62,989 nucleotides of DNA, taken from contig JAQXQE010000009.1 of assembly GCA_029101005.1 (NCBI GenBank), forward strand, positions 1-62,989. The letters are read 5' to 3'. Under the pieces are notes generated by a model. The model ran no database searches and was not told where the DNA came from. It saw only the letters and a list, made by a program, of their open reading frames with translations. Source of the stretch: Bacillota bacterium. Lineage in GTDB: Bacteria; Bacillota; Clostridia; Peptostreptococcales; Anaerovoracaceae. Below, piece after piece: positions 17,287 to 25,484 of this stretch. Position numbers and translations under genes: made by a program. The stretch's first letter is position 1, and each line of letters starts with the position of its first letter.

Positions 17287-18519
17287 TTACAGCTTGACCG
17301 ACTTTGGTGCGTAGGCCTTGACGTGAATACCGTCGCCCTCGTATTTCTCTTCGATAATCTGTCCGTATTTCCTGATAAGTGCCAGCTTGCTCGAATCCGC
17401 ATAGCTGATAACTGTATCTATGTAACTTCTTGTCTCAGAGAGAATCTCCGAAAGAGCCTCGAAGAGCTCATCGATTCCCTGTCCAGTCTTGGCGGATATC
17501 TGGACTGATCTGTCCGCCTCGAAATCCTTGAAATTAGCTTCTTCAACAAGGTCAATCTTGTTCCAAGCCGTGATTACCGGCTTGCCGACAACACCGAGAT
17601 CTTCAAGTGTGTCATTAGCAACCTTGCGCTGAAGCTCCGACTGAGGGTTTGAAGCATCAACTACGTGCAGGATGATATCTGCGTATTTCGCTTCCTCGAG
17701 TGTGCTTCGGAAAGCATCTACGAGATGGTGAGGCAACTTATTGATGAAACCAACTGTATCTGTCATCAGTACCTCCTGACTGTCAGGCAGAATCGCAGTT
17801 CTTGTTGTCGGATCAAGTGTAGCGAAAAGCATATTCTCTGAGAGAACATCTGACTCTGTAAGTCTGTTGATGAGAGTCGACTTGCCCGCATTAGTATAAC
17901 CAACGATGGCAACTGTTGGCACAGGACTCTCCGAACGCTTCTTACGAGTTGTTGCTCTTACCTGCTTCATAGATTCAATCTCATCTGAGAGCAGCTTGAT
18001 TCTGTTCTGAATAACTCGGCGATCTGACTCGAGCTTAGTCTCTCCAGGACCTCTAGTTCCGATTCCAGCTCCAAGTCTCGACATCGCTTCACCGATACCT
18101 CTGAGTCTTGATGCTCTGTATCTGAGCTGTGCAATCTCAACCTGAATCTTACCCTCTCTTGTCTTCGCATGCGAGGCGAAGATATCGAGAATGAGAAGAG
18201 TTCTGTCGAGAACCTTCGCATCAAGTCTATCCGAAAGATTGCGCATTTGCGAAGGAGTGAGCTCATCATCGCATACGATACCAACTGCACCCTGCTGCTC
18301 GAGCATCTCCTTGAGTTCAAGCACCTTACCACTTCCTACATAAGTAGCACGCTCTGGGTGTTCAAGATTCTGAACTACCATACTTGATGCCTCCGCACCT
18401 GCCGTGCGAAGCAGCTCCTGCAGCTCCTCCAGCGACTCCCACGCAGTATTCTCCCCGCGCTTGCTCGCTACAGCTACGAGTATATATTTCTCTTTCTCAA
18501 TTACCTGTTCTTCGTGCAT
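17287..18519 (-). CDS. hflX: HflX ribosome-associated GTPase
   Basis: A 410-residue protein with the HflX layout. An N-terminal domain with VGSGKVLELKE and CDDELTPSQMRNL is followed by the glycine-rich linker LRGIGEAMSRLGAGIGTRGPGE. The G domain shows GYTNAGKSTLINRL (G1), DTVGFINKLPHHLVDAFRSTL (G3) and NKID (G4). HflX splits stalled or stressed 70S ribosomes. It ends in a small C-terminal domain. It precedes no co-directional partner closely; the mntR-like gene upstream stops 25 bp before its start, so they may be co-transcribed. Confidence 0.95.
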   Translation of the reverse strand: MHEEQVIEKEKYILVAVASKRGENTAWESLEELQELLRTAGAEASSMVVQNLEHPERATYVGSGKVLELKEMLEQQGAVGIVCDDELTPSQMRNLSDRLDAKVLDRTLLILDIFASHAKTREGKIQVEIAQLRYRASRLRGIGEAMSRLGAGIGTRGPGETKLESDRRVIQNRIKLLSDEIESMKQVRATTRKKRSESPVPTVAIVGYTNAGKSTLINRLTESDVLSENMLFATLDPTTRTAILPDSQEVLMTDTVGFINKLPHHLVDAFRSTLEEAKYADIILHVVDASNPQSELQRKVANDTLEDLGVVGKPVITAWNKIDLVEEANFKDFEADRSVQISAKTGQGIDELFEALSEILSETRSYIDTVISYADSSKLALIRKYGQIIEEKYEGDGIHVKAYAPKSVKL

Positions 18520-18543
18520 TCTTCCTCCATCTGATAAGCCATT

Positions 18544-18906
18544 CTACTTATCAAGGGTTCTCTTAATTACTTCAAAAGTCTCGTCACTGATGTAGTGCTC
18601 GACACGGCATGCATCCTCTGCCGCAATCTCAGGACTAACACCCAGATTAACAAGAACCTTTGTAAGCACCTCATGTCTTTCGAATATTGTCTCAGCAACT
18701 GTGCGTCCATCATCTGTCAGCGTGATTGCCCCAAGCGAATCCATTCTAATCAAGCCATCGCTCTGCAGCTTCTTAACTGCGCGGCTTACTGATGGCTTCG
18801 AGTATCCCATCTCGTCAGCGATGTCCACTGATCTTACGTGTTCAAGTCTGCCAGCGAGACGAAGTATTGTCTCGAGATACATTTCTCCAGATTCATGAAT
18901 TCTCAT
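18544..18906 (-). CDS. DtxR/MntR-family metal-dependent repressor
   Basis: From the ATG at 18904-18906 (GGAAAGG 8 nt upstream) this is a 120-residue protein; a longer in-frame start exists at 18978 but has no ribosome site. The winged helix reads VRSVDIADEMGYSKPSVSRAVKKL, and the dimerisation and metal domain contains RHEVLTKVLVNLGV, AAEDACRVEHYIS. The E, C and H ligands of MntR-like proteins are present. It lacks the SH3-like third domain, as manganese-type members do. It lies divergent from yitT, and its target operator could be in that shared region. Confidence 0.85.
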   Translation of the reverse strand: MRIHESGEMYLETILRLAGRLEHVRSVDIADEMGYSKPSVSRAVKKLQSDGLIRMDSLGAITLTDDGRTVAETIFERHEVLTKVLVNLGVSPEIAAEDACRVEHYISDETFEVIKRTLDK

Positions 18907-18989
18907 ATCTATACCTTTCCATCGGCACCATTGTGCCATTAATACATATACTTTTGTTATTCTATCATCAAATCGCACTCACTCGCAAC

Positions 18990-19018
18990 TTGCACCACTT
19001 TCGCTTCTATGTTATAAT
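18990..19018 (+). promoter_or_regulatory. Sigma-A-type promoter of the yitT-like gene
   Basis: TTGCAC and TATAAT are separated by exactly 17 bp. Transcription would begin near 19025 and give a leader of about 128 nt that contains the hairpin at 19069-19107. Confidence 0.7.
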
Positions 19019-19068
19019 CCACAACGACTTGAATAAGGTAATTAAAGTATTAAGCAATCGCTTCGATC

Positions 19069-19107
19069 CACGTTTGTTAGGGAAAATCCCCGGCAAGCGT
19101 GTTTTTT
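19069..19107 (+). promoter_or_regulatory. Terminator-like hairpin in the yitT leader (possible attenuator)
   Basis: CACGTTTG pairs with CAAGCGTG (one G-U pair) around an inner GGG/CCC stem, followed directly by six T residues. It sits inside the predicted transcript, 46 nt before the ATG, so it looks like a transcription attenuator. CGCTT at 19060-19064 could compete for AAGCG and act as an antiterminator. I do not recognise a known riboswitch class. Confidence 0.45.
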
Positions 19108-19152
19108 GTTGTATGGAGCGTTTCAAAATTATAATTAAAGGAGTTTGTACTA

Positions 19153-20013
19153 ATGAACAAGACAGCAGAGTTTATCAAAGGTATCATCACGGTAATCTTC
19201 GGCATGCTCATCTACGCGATTGGTGTATGTGTATTCATCGTGCCATCTGGCCTGATTACCGGAGGAACAACAGGTATCGCCCTGATTGTTAATCACTTCC
19301 TCGGCATATCAATCTCGCCGATTATTCTTATCTTCAATATTGCAATGTTCGTTGTAGGTTACTTCGCATTCGGTAAGAAATTCGCGCTTAACACACTAAC
19401 AGCTACACTCGCATACCCGCTGTGGGTCGGACTGCTCGAGAGAATCATCGGTGACTTCGTACTGACAGACGACATCCTGATTTGCGCCCTCTTCGGAGGT
19501 CTCTGCATCGGACTCTCACTTGCTTTCGTTCTCAGAACAGGTGCAAGTACAGGCGGTATGGACATCCCACCACTGCTGCTTCAGAAGTTCGCAGGCATTC
19601 CTGTATCCGTAGGCCTCTATATTTTCGACTTCGCAATCCTCATCGGACAGATGCTCTACTCAGAATCACGCGCAAGTCTCTACGGCATTCTGCTCGTTAT
19701 CGTGTACACTCTTACTCTCGATAAAATGCTCGCGCTCGGAGAGAGCCGCTCCCAGGTACAGATAGTCAGTGAGCATCCGGACGCTATCCGCGAGGGCATC
19801 ATTCGCGAGCTCGACCGTGGCGTTACACTGCTCCACGGCCGCACAGGTTACCTCGGCATCGAGACCGATGTGATTCAGTGTGTAATCTCACCTCGTGAGA
19901 TGCGCCATATGGAGAAGCTCGTTCACGGCATCGATCCATCCGCATTCATCATCCTGAGCAAGGTAAGTAGCGTTAAGGGACGCGGCTTCAGTGAGGCAAA
20001 GAAATATCTTTAG
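19153..20013 (+). CDS. YitT family membrane protein (DUF161-DUF2179)
   Basis: A 286-residue protein with about five hydrophobic helices in the first 200 residues, including the glycine-rich VPSGLITGGTTGIAL and LRTGASTGGMDIP segments typical of YitT/YpjC/YvjA proteins. A soluble DUF2179 domain occupies about 205-286 (ITRG-like LDRGVTLLHGRTGYLG, VQCVISPREM). Members are conserved integral membrane proteins of unknown transport role. It has its own promoter and leader hairpin and lies divergent from the DtxR-like repressor, so metal-dependent control is possible. Confidence 0.88.
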   Translation: MNKTAEFIKGIITVIFGMLIYAIGVCVFIVPSGLITGGTTGIALIVNHFLGISISPIILIFNIAMFVVGYFAFGKKFALNTLTATLAYPLWVGLLERIIGDFVLTDDILICALFGGLCIGLSLAFVLRTGASTGGMDIPPLLLQKFAGIPVSVGLYIFDFAILIGQMLYSESRASLYGILLVIVYTLTLDKMLALGESRSQVQIVSEHPDAIREGIIRELDRGVTLLHGRTGYLGIETDVIQCVISPREMRHMEKLVHGIDPSAFIILSKVSSVKGRGFSEAKKYL

Positions 20014-20187
20014 GAGAAACCGCATACTAACGCATAGCAAAAGGACGAGCTTTCGCTTGAACTGGTAACATCAAAGTAGACATACTAAAAGAGCGGACTG
20101 CCACACCCAAAAGTGCAACAATCCGCTCCAGCAACCCCGGAGGCACGCTGACAAAGTCATTTGGGAAATTGTCCAGCCACTAAGCCA

Positions 20188-20985
20188 CTAAAGCTTCTTG
20201 GATTTCTCAGCCGCCTTATTGATACAATCGATAACCGCACCTCTCATGCCGCCTCTTTCGAGTGCTTCGCAGCCTTCGATTGTGGTTCCGCCTGGTGATG
20301 TTACCATGTCCTTGAGCTGGCCTGGGTGCATTCCGGTATCGAGAATCATCTTGGCTGTTCCGAGGCAAGTCTGTGCAGCGAGCTGGTATGCTACAGCTCT
20401 TGGGAGTCCTTGCTTAACTCCACCGTCTGCCATAGCTTCGATGAACATTGCTACGAATGCTGGTCCGCCACCGTTGAGTGCACAAGCTGCATCGATGAGC
20501 TTCTCTGGAATCATTACAACGATACCGATTGCTTCATAGATTGCCTTGGCAATCTCGAACTCCTCGTCTGTGAACTCATTGTCTGAGCATACTGCGAATG
20601 CTCCCTCGAAAACCATTGCTGGTGTGTTTGGCAGGAGTCTGAGGATTCTTGGGTTGCCGTCGATATTATTGTGAAGTCTCTCAGTTGATACGCCGGCTAC
20701 GATTGACATCATTGCCTTGCCGTCGAGTGCCTTCTTGCACATACCGAGAGCCTCTTCCATCTGCTGAGGCTTAACTGCGAGAAGGATGATATCACTCTTA
20801 GCGCATACGTCCTCATCTGACTCAGCGAGGTTAACGCCCCATCCAGCTGCCTTGTCCATCATTGCTGGGTTGATATCGTATACGTATACGAGGTTCTTAT
20901 CGAGAACACCGCTCTCGAGAGCTCCGTAGAGGATAGCTCCACCCATATTACCGCATCCGATTACTCCGATTCTCTTGTTAATCAT
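20188..20985 (-). CDS. proC: Pyrroline-5-carboxylate reductase
   Basis: A 265-residue enzyme. The Rossmann motif is GVIGCGNMGGAILYG, the mid-region has LLAVKPQQMEEAL, and the C-terminal signature includes LNGGGPAFVAMFIEAMADGGVKQG and the substrate-binding TSPGGTTIEG. It reduces pyrroline-5-carboxylate to proline with NAD(P)H in the last step of proline synthesis. A gene of similar length can act as an ornithine-derived variant, but sequence motifs are canonical. It follows the M20 amidohydrolase by 42 bp on the same strand. Confidence 0.93.
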   Translation of the reverse strand: MINKRIGVIGCGNMGGAILYGALESGVLDKNLVYVYDINPAMMDKAAGWGVNLAESDEDVCAKSDIILLAVKPQQMEEALGMCKKALDGKAMMSIVAGVSTERLHNNIDGNPRILRLLPNTPAMVFEGAFAVCSDNEFTDEEFEIAKAIYEAIGIVVMIPEKLIDAACALNGGGPAFVAMFIEAMADGGVKQGLPRAVAYQLAAQTCLGTAKMILDTGMHPGQLKDMVTSPGGTTIEGCEALERGGMRGAVIDCINKAAEKSKKL

Positions 20986-21027
20986 AATGATCTCCTTTCG
21001 GGATTAGTCCAAATCCCATTTGTTTTT

Positions 21028-22290
21028 CTATTCGTTAGCTCTGTGGTATTCCCAGGCTTTCTCGATTGCACCTGGGGTCTCCATCAGAAGCTTTGTGCCT
21101 TCTGCCATGCATCTAGCCGCGTAGAGCATTCCCTTCCAGCCTATGCTCATTCCCGCCTGCTTCTCAGTCGCCCAGTGGTGAAGAGGTGTGCCCGTGACCA
21201 TAGTCTGCGCGCTGATAGTGATCAGCGGAACAGTGTGGCTCACCTGAGATGCATCAGTGCCGATAAATATAATCTCCGGCTCGTCCTCAAGTTCGCAAAG
21301 TCCAGTGAAATACTTGCCGCCATTCTCGAGTCCAGCCTCTTCAGTGATCTGCTTAGCGAATTCCATCTCCGCATCATCGTATGTAGGGGTCGGAATCTGT
21401 TTCATCGCCTCGTAGTAGAGTTCGACGAGAGGTCTGTTCACTTTCATCTCATCGCAGTAAGCAACGAGTTCGATATCCACACTTGTGCCAGTCATGATGG
21501 CCGCACCGCGTGCGCAGTCGTCGACCCTCTTCGACGCATCCTGTGTGTGGCTTCGCTTAGGCGAGCGAATGAAAAAATTCGTCTTCGCACGATTCGGAAC
21601 GATGTTCGCTGGAATGCCGTTGTCCACGTAGGCGTAGTGCATTCTCACATCAGTCGATACGTGCTCGCGAAGGTAGTTCACGCCAACGTTCATGATCTCG
21701 GCAGCGTCGAGTGCGCTTCTTCCGAGTTCAGGTGACTTCGATGCGTGAGCTGCCACTCCGCTAAAAGTATAATTCTTTATGTCGATAGCTGGCCAGATGT
21801 CGTTGCTGATGCGGTTCCTATCGAAAGGATGCCAGGTTACCGCAACATCGAGATCGTCGAAGCAGCCCGCGTCATTCATGACGATTTTGCCTGACATTAT
21901 CTCCTCTGCTGGTGTACCGTATACACGGATTGTGCCCGATGCACCGCTTGCGAGCATATCATCGCGAAGCGCGATTGCGGCCGCACAGACCGCAGTGCCT
22001 AGCAGATTGTGGCCGCAGGCGTGACCAAGGCCAGGCAGAGCATCGTACTCAGCGAGGAAGCCAATCACTGGCTTACCCGAACCCCACTCCGCAGCAAAAG
22101 CCGTCGGAATATCCGCAAGTCCGAGTTCAACTGCGAAACCGTTCTCTGCAAGATATGAAGCAAGGCTCTCGCATGAGCAGGTCTCCTCAAAAGCAATCTC
22201 CGGATTCGCATGAATCTGGCTTGCAATCTCTATCAGTTTGTCGCTGTTGGCATCGAGCCAAGCGGTAATTCTGTTATCTTTAGAATTCAT
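21028..22290 (-). CDS. M20 family amidohydrolase (AbgB/HipO-like)
   Basis: A 420-residue M20D-type metallohydrolase. Metal ligands are visible in GLGHACGHN, EEIMSGK, and a histidine in VAVTWHPFDRN, with a final histidine near the C-terminus (TPLHHWA). The dimerisation domain is inserted around residues 180-300. Such enzymes cleave amide bonds of N-acyl or N-carbamoyl amino acids and of p-aminobenzoyl-glutamate. It starts 27 bp after an ATC-hydrolase-like gene, which makes a two-step amide-hydrolysis pathway attractive (see findings). The substrate is not known. Confidence 0.85.
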   Translation of the reverse strand: MNSKDNRITAWLDANSDKLIEIASQIHANPEIAFEETCSCESLASYLAENGFAVELGLADIPTAFAAEWGSGKPVIGFLAEYDALPGLGHACGHNLLGTAVCAAAIALRDDMLASGASGTIRVYGTPAEEIMSGKIVMNDAGCFDDLDVAVTWHPFDRNRISNDIWPAIDIKNYTFSGVAAHASKSPELGRSALDAAEIMNVGVNYLREHVSTDVRMHYAYVDNGIPANIVPNRAKTNFFIRSPKRSHTQDASKRVDDCARGAAIMTGTSVDIELVAYCDEMKVNRPLVELYYEAMKQIPTPTYDDAEMEFAKQITEEAGLENGGKYFTGLCELEDEPEIIFIGTDASQVSHTVPLITISAQTMVTGTPLHHWATEKQAGMSIGWKGMLYAARCMAEGTKLLMETPGAIEKAWEYHRANE

Positions 22291-22317
22291 ATAATCTCCT
22301 GTTCCGAGATAGTCAGT

Positions 22318-23022
22318 TCAGAATGTATATCCATCGTACTCAGCGAGGACATCGAGATACTCCTGTCCGAAGAGCTCTGCGAACTCAGCAAGAGCTGCAT
22401 CAACAGCCTTCTGACCATCGTCTCCGAGCTTGTCTACGAGAACCTTGCTGATAGTCGACTTGATGTGAGCAGTGTGGAAGTTGAAATCCTTCTGGCATGA
22501 GCTTCCGAGCTCAGCCTTCTTGGCAGCGATTGCCTTGTTCTCTTCCTCAGTTACTGGATTTCCCCAGTCGAACTCGCAGCGCTCACCGCCCCAGCTCATT
22601 GAAGTAGTGGTTGGTGTGCATACGAAGTCAGGATTGAAGCCCTGATATACAGCATTGTCTACGTTGACACAGTAGTACTTGCCGTACTCTGTGATATTGT
22701 GCTTCTTCCACGCATCGCACCATGCGCACTTAGCGATATATGTCTGCAGAGTTGGCTCAGTCTGAAGCTGACCGAACTCCATCTGCCCTGGATAATCTGG
22801 AACCCACTCACCGTAAGCCTGGTTAGCCCATGTTGTCAGCGGATCTCCATTAGCAAGAGCATTCGCAGCCATGCGCGCACCTCTCTCCTTGCCGTACACA
22901 TCCATTCCCTCGAGAATTGCCTCCTTGCCGGCCTCACCGCATCTGGTGATTGCCTGTCTCGACAGAAGAGCGAAGAGCATAGCGTGATGCTCGATTAAAC
23001 ACTTAGTCTTATTCTCACCCAT
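22318..23022 (-). CDS. L-2-amino-thiazoline-4-carboxylate hydrolase-like protein
   Basis: A 234-residue protein of the ATC hydrolase family, recognised by GKEAILEGMDVYGKERG near residue 37 and by cysteine-rich and tryptophan-rich segments (AKCAWCDAWKKHN, TTTSMSWGGERCEFDW). In Pseudomonas the founding member opens the thiazoline ring of L-ATC on the way to cysteine. Clostridial members are of unproven substrate. The protein has no signal peptide. It lies directly before an M20 amidohydrolase, the enzyme class that performs the next step in the Pseudomonas pathway. Confidence 0.75.
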   Translation of the reverse strand: MGENKTKCLIEHHAMLFALLSRQAITRCGEAGKEAILEGMDVYGKERGARMAANALANGDPLTTWANQAYGEWVPDYPGQMEFGQLQTEPTLQTYIAKCAWCDAWKKHNITEYGKYYCVNVDNAVYQGFNPDFVCTPTTTSMSWGGERCEFDWGNPVTEEENKAIAAKKAELGSSCQKDFNFHTAHIKSTISKVLVDKLGDDGQKAVDAALAEFAELFGQEYLDVLAEYDGYTF

Positions 23023-23079
23023 TTGACCAACCTTCTTTCTGTAATAATCTAATTCCTATAATAGCACTATGGAATAGAA

Positions 23080-23109
23080 AATGGACTGTTTTTTGTCAAA
23101 CAGTCCATT
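23080..23109 (-). terminator. Terminator after the double-glycine zinc-ribbon gene
   Basis: AATGGACTGTTT and AAACAGTCCATT pair as a 12-bp stem, with a short T-rich tail on the minus strand. It separates the small zinc-ribbon gene from the hydrolase pair. Confidence 0.7.
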
Positions 23110-23125
23110 GAAATTTGCCATATCG

Positions 23126-23410
23126 TTATTTGAAATACTTGCCAACCTCGTCCTTGTATACCAGGTCCGTGCTACCGCCACACTCTGGACAGAGGTAGCT
23201 CTGATATCCGAAGCCCTGACCATAACCGTAGAAACCAGCCTCGAGCTTATCGCATCCACAGAATGCGCATATCTTCTCGGCAGAACCATCGCGGTTATCG
23301 ACAGCTCTGTGCTGCTTGAAATTAGGCAGGCTGTCCGTGTCCCTTCTGTCGAAGCCACCGGCAACATTATTCAGTTCAGTCTCCGTCATTACCCATCTTC
23401 CGTCTGCCAT
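23126..23410 (-). CDS. Small zinc-ribbon protein with a double-glycine-like leader
   Basis: A 94-residue protein. The first 19 residues read like a bacteriocin-type leader: a hydrophilic helix ending ETELNNVAGG, with the GG at 18-19. Residues 45-80 contain two CxxC pairs (CAFCGC, then LCPECGG), a likely zinc ribbon. Double-glycine leaders are cleaved by C39-peptidase ABC exporters, but none is encoded in the window. The chance that this is an ordinary zinc-ribbon protein with a GG by coincidence remains. It is 2 bp from the rsuA-type gene and probably shares its transcript. Confidence 0.6.
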   Translation of the reverse strand: MADGRWVMTETELNNVAGGFDRRDTDSLPNFKQHRAVDNRDGSAEKICAFCGCDKLEAGFYGYGQGFGYQSYLCPECGGSTDLVYKDEVGKYFK

Positions 23411-23412
23411 CT

Positions 23413-24120
23413 CTATCTCCTCAATGCCTCAAGCTCATCTGCTGTCAGCCTTCTGTACTCGCCAGGCGCAAGTGACTCATCGAGCCCAAGCGCACCCATC
23501 GATACCCTCTTCAGATACACAACGGTACTTCCAAATGCCTCGAACATTCTCTTAACCTGATGATATCTGCCCTCACGCAGAATCACCTCGTACACAAGCT
23601 CATCCACCCTGCAGATCTCCGCCGGCATAGTGAGCTTCTCATCTCCGATGTCCACGCCCTCAGCAAAAACCTTCATCTCTTCCTCGCTAAGGTCTCTGTC
23701 AACGCGTGCGATGTACTTCTTGTCGACATGCTTCTTAGGCGAAAGCAGTTCATGTCCAAGCTGACCATCATTCGTAATCAGCAGGAAGCCCTCTGTGTCC
23801 TTATCGAGTCTTCCCACAGGGAAGAGCCCCTTCGGATTCTCGCCCTCGAGTAACTCAATAACAGTGCTGCTGAGTCCGTCTCTAGTTGCACTCACCACCC
23901 CCTGAGGTTTGTTGAGCATGAAGTAGCGGAACTCTTCGTAGCACAGCTGAATTCCATCCAAAACAACAACAGCATTCTCTGCGTCCAGTTTAATGCTGTT
24001 GTCCTTAACGGGCTGGCCATCAACGCTGACTCTGCCCTTCTTTATTAAATTCTTAACTTCACTTCTCGTACCTGCTCCGCACTCTGTGAGGTAGCGGTCG
24101 AGTCGCATCATCTTAGGCAT
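23413..24120 (-). CDS. RsuA/RluB-family pseudouridine synthase
   Basis: A 235-residue protein with an N-terminal S4 RNA-binding domain (MRLDRYLTECGAGTRSEVKNLIKKG) and a catalytic domain whose aspartate lies in GRLDKDTEGFLL. The C-terminal motif EGRYHQVKRMFEAFG is also canonical. Family members convert a single uridine of 16S rRNA (U516) or 23S rRNA to pseudouridine. Length and the absence of a basic extension favour the RsuA branch. It overlaps the end of the diguanylate cyclase gene by 8 bp. Confidence 0.88.
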   Translation of the reverse strand: MPKMMRLDRYLTECGAGTRSEVKNLIKKGRVSVDGQPVKDNSIKLDAENAVVVLDGIQLCYEEFRYFMLNKPQGVVSATRDGLSSTVIELLEGENPKGLFPVGRLDKDTEGFLLITNDGQLGHELLSPKKHVDKKYIARVDRDLSEEEMKVFAEGVDIGDEKLTMPAEICRVDELVYEVILREGRYHQVKRMFEAFGSTVVYLKRVSMGALGLDESLAPGEYRRLTADELEALRR

Positions 24121-25222
24121 AGAATACTCTCTTATCTTCGTACATATCCTGCTCGGCCTTATTGATCATCTCCTGGAGATTCGCACCCTTACCGTAGCAG
24201 AAGCCCATAGCAGCAAGATTGTTCCTTGAGCTCAACTCATTATACATTCTATCCACCTTGGCTGCAAAGAGAGGTTCCTCAATAGTCTTAACGAGAAGCA
24301 CGAATTCGTCTCCTCCGATTCTGTACATATCATTAGCTCGGAAATTTTGTCGAAGAACATCCACAAACTCGAGTATGAGCTTATCTCCAGCCTCGTGGCC
24401 GTACATATCATTAGTAGCCTTCAGGCCGTTGAGATCACAGAAGATTACTCCGACATTCATATCCGGATCCATATTATTCTTCTGCAGATCGTAAGCTCTT
24501 CTGTTCTGAAGTCCAGTGAGGGCATCGAACATTGCCATCTCTGCAAGAAGCTGCTCTCTGACCTTACTCTCCTCAAGTACACCGTTCTGTACGAGCAGGA
24601 AGAGTCCAAGCTGAGCAAGGGCAATTGATGGCAGCGTATACTCAACTCTAACAGTACTCATACGCTCGAAAACAGTCGACAGATTAGGAATTACCATAAT
24701 GAGAACAACCGCATACAACGACTGATCACCAAGACAATCCCTCTTCACAACTACAATAACAAACAGGTACACCAGGCAGAAGAGGCACACCAGCCCCTGC
24801 ATACTCTCGTGCGGCCCAGGAATGTAATAACCATTCTGCACAGTGAACACCTGACCAGTTAAGCTCATGATTGTAACTATCACCATATCGATGGCACAAG
24901 TTATGCTCACCACATTCGCATAGGCATATGGGAACGCCATCTCCTCATTGATGAGCGCACGGATGTAGTACGCAAAAGCAGCAGTGATGAGATCGACCGT
25001 CAAGATAGGCACAAGGTTGAGAATCATAATAATGAGATCAGGAGCTTTGCCATCCAAGACATACGAAAAGAAAGCACAGATATTGCCTACTATGCAAATA
25101 CATACGCTTGTCAGAAATGTCTTGCGTCTTGCATCTCCTCTGTCGTACTGCTTGCCCGAAGCAAACAGGCTCAGTACGAGGATTGCAACAGCAAATCCTA
25201 AAGTTGATAGATTCCCGCCCAT
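24113..25222 (-). CDS. Membrane-bound diguanylate cyclase (GGDEF)
   Basis: A 369-residue protein. Six or seven hydrophobic segments fill the first 210 residues, then a GGDEF domain runs to the end. The catalytic loop RIGGDEFVLL is intact, as are ALTGLQNRRAYD and VIFCDLNGLKATNDMYGHEAGD, so c-di-GMP synthesis is expected. The inhibitory RxxD motif is off by one residue in spacing (RAND before MYRIGG), so product inhibition is uncertain. No EAL or HD-GYP partner is nearby. The gene is preceded by a leader-peptide/terminator arrangement. Confidence 0.85.
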   Translation of the reverse strand: MGGNLSTLGFAVAILVLSLFASGKQYDRGDARRKTFLTSVCICIVGNICAFFSYVLDGKAPDLIIMILNLVPILTVDLITAAFAYYIRALINEEMAFPYAYANVVSITCAIDMVIVTIMSLTGQVFTVQNGYYIPGPHESMQGLVCLFCLVYLFVIVVVKRDCLGDQSLYAVVLIMVIPNLSTVFERMSTVRVEYTLPSIALAQLGLFLLVQNGVLEESKVREQLLAEMAMFDALTGLQNRRAYDLQKNNMDPDMNVGVIFCDLNGLKATNDMYGHEAGDKLILEFVDVLRQNFRANDMYRIGGDEFVLLVKTIEEPLFAAKVDRMYNELSSRNNLAAMGFCYGKGANLQEMINKAEQDMYEDKRVFYA

Positions 25223-25302
25223 ATACTCCCCCTAACGAGTTATTGAGACAATATTACCACAAGAACACGCATACACAAACACTTGTCGGTATCGAGCACA
25301 AC

Positions 25303-25334
25303 AAAAAAACATCGCTCGCTGAGGAATCAGCGAG
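25303..25334 (-). terminator. Intrinsic terminator in the leader of the diguanylate cyclase gene
   Basis: On the minus strand CTCGCTGA pairs with TCAGCGAG around TTCC, followed by CGATG and seven T residues. It lies 80 bp before the GGDEF start codon and overlaps the stop of a five-codon leader ORF, the layout of a ribosome-controlled attenuator. Confidence 0.65.
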
Positions 25335-25344
25335 ATGGACTCAT
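25327..25344 (-). CDS. Five-codon leader peptide MSPSR
   Basis: ATG at 25342-25344 is preceded by a perfect AGGAGG at 6 nt and runs five codons (MSPSR) to a TGA at 25327-25329. The stop codon lies inside the left arm of the terminator stem, so a ribosome reading the leader would mask that arm. The very strong ribosome site in front of such a short ORF argues for a regulatory role rather than chance. Confidence 0.5.
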   Translation of the reverse strand: MSPSR

Positions 25345-25484
25345 AGCTTACCTCCTTGTTCGTGTCTATAACACTTATTGCTATGATTGTTTGTTTTTCT
25401 TGGCCAGCAGTCAAATAGTAATGGTCAATTTGTGCAAGGATTGTTATACTTTAATGAGATTAGAAGCAAAAGGAGGCTGTCACT

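Noticed and set aside
20091-20128. GAGCGGA/TCCGCTC inverted repeat between yitT and proC
   Set aside because: The loop is 24 nt and there is no T tail, so it is not a convincing terminator.
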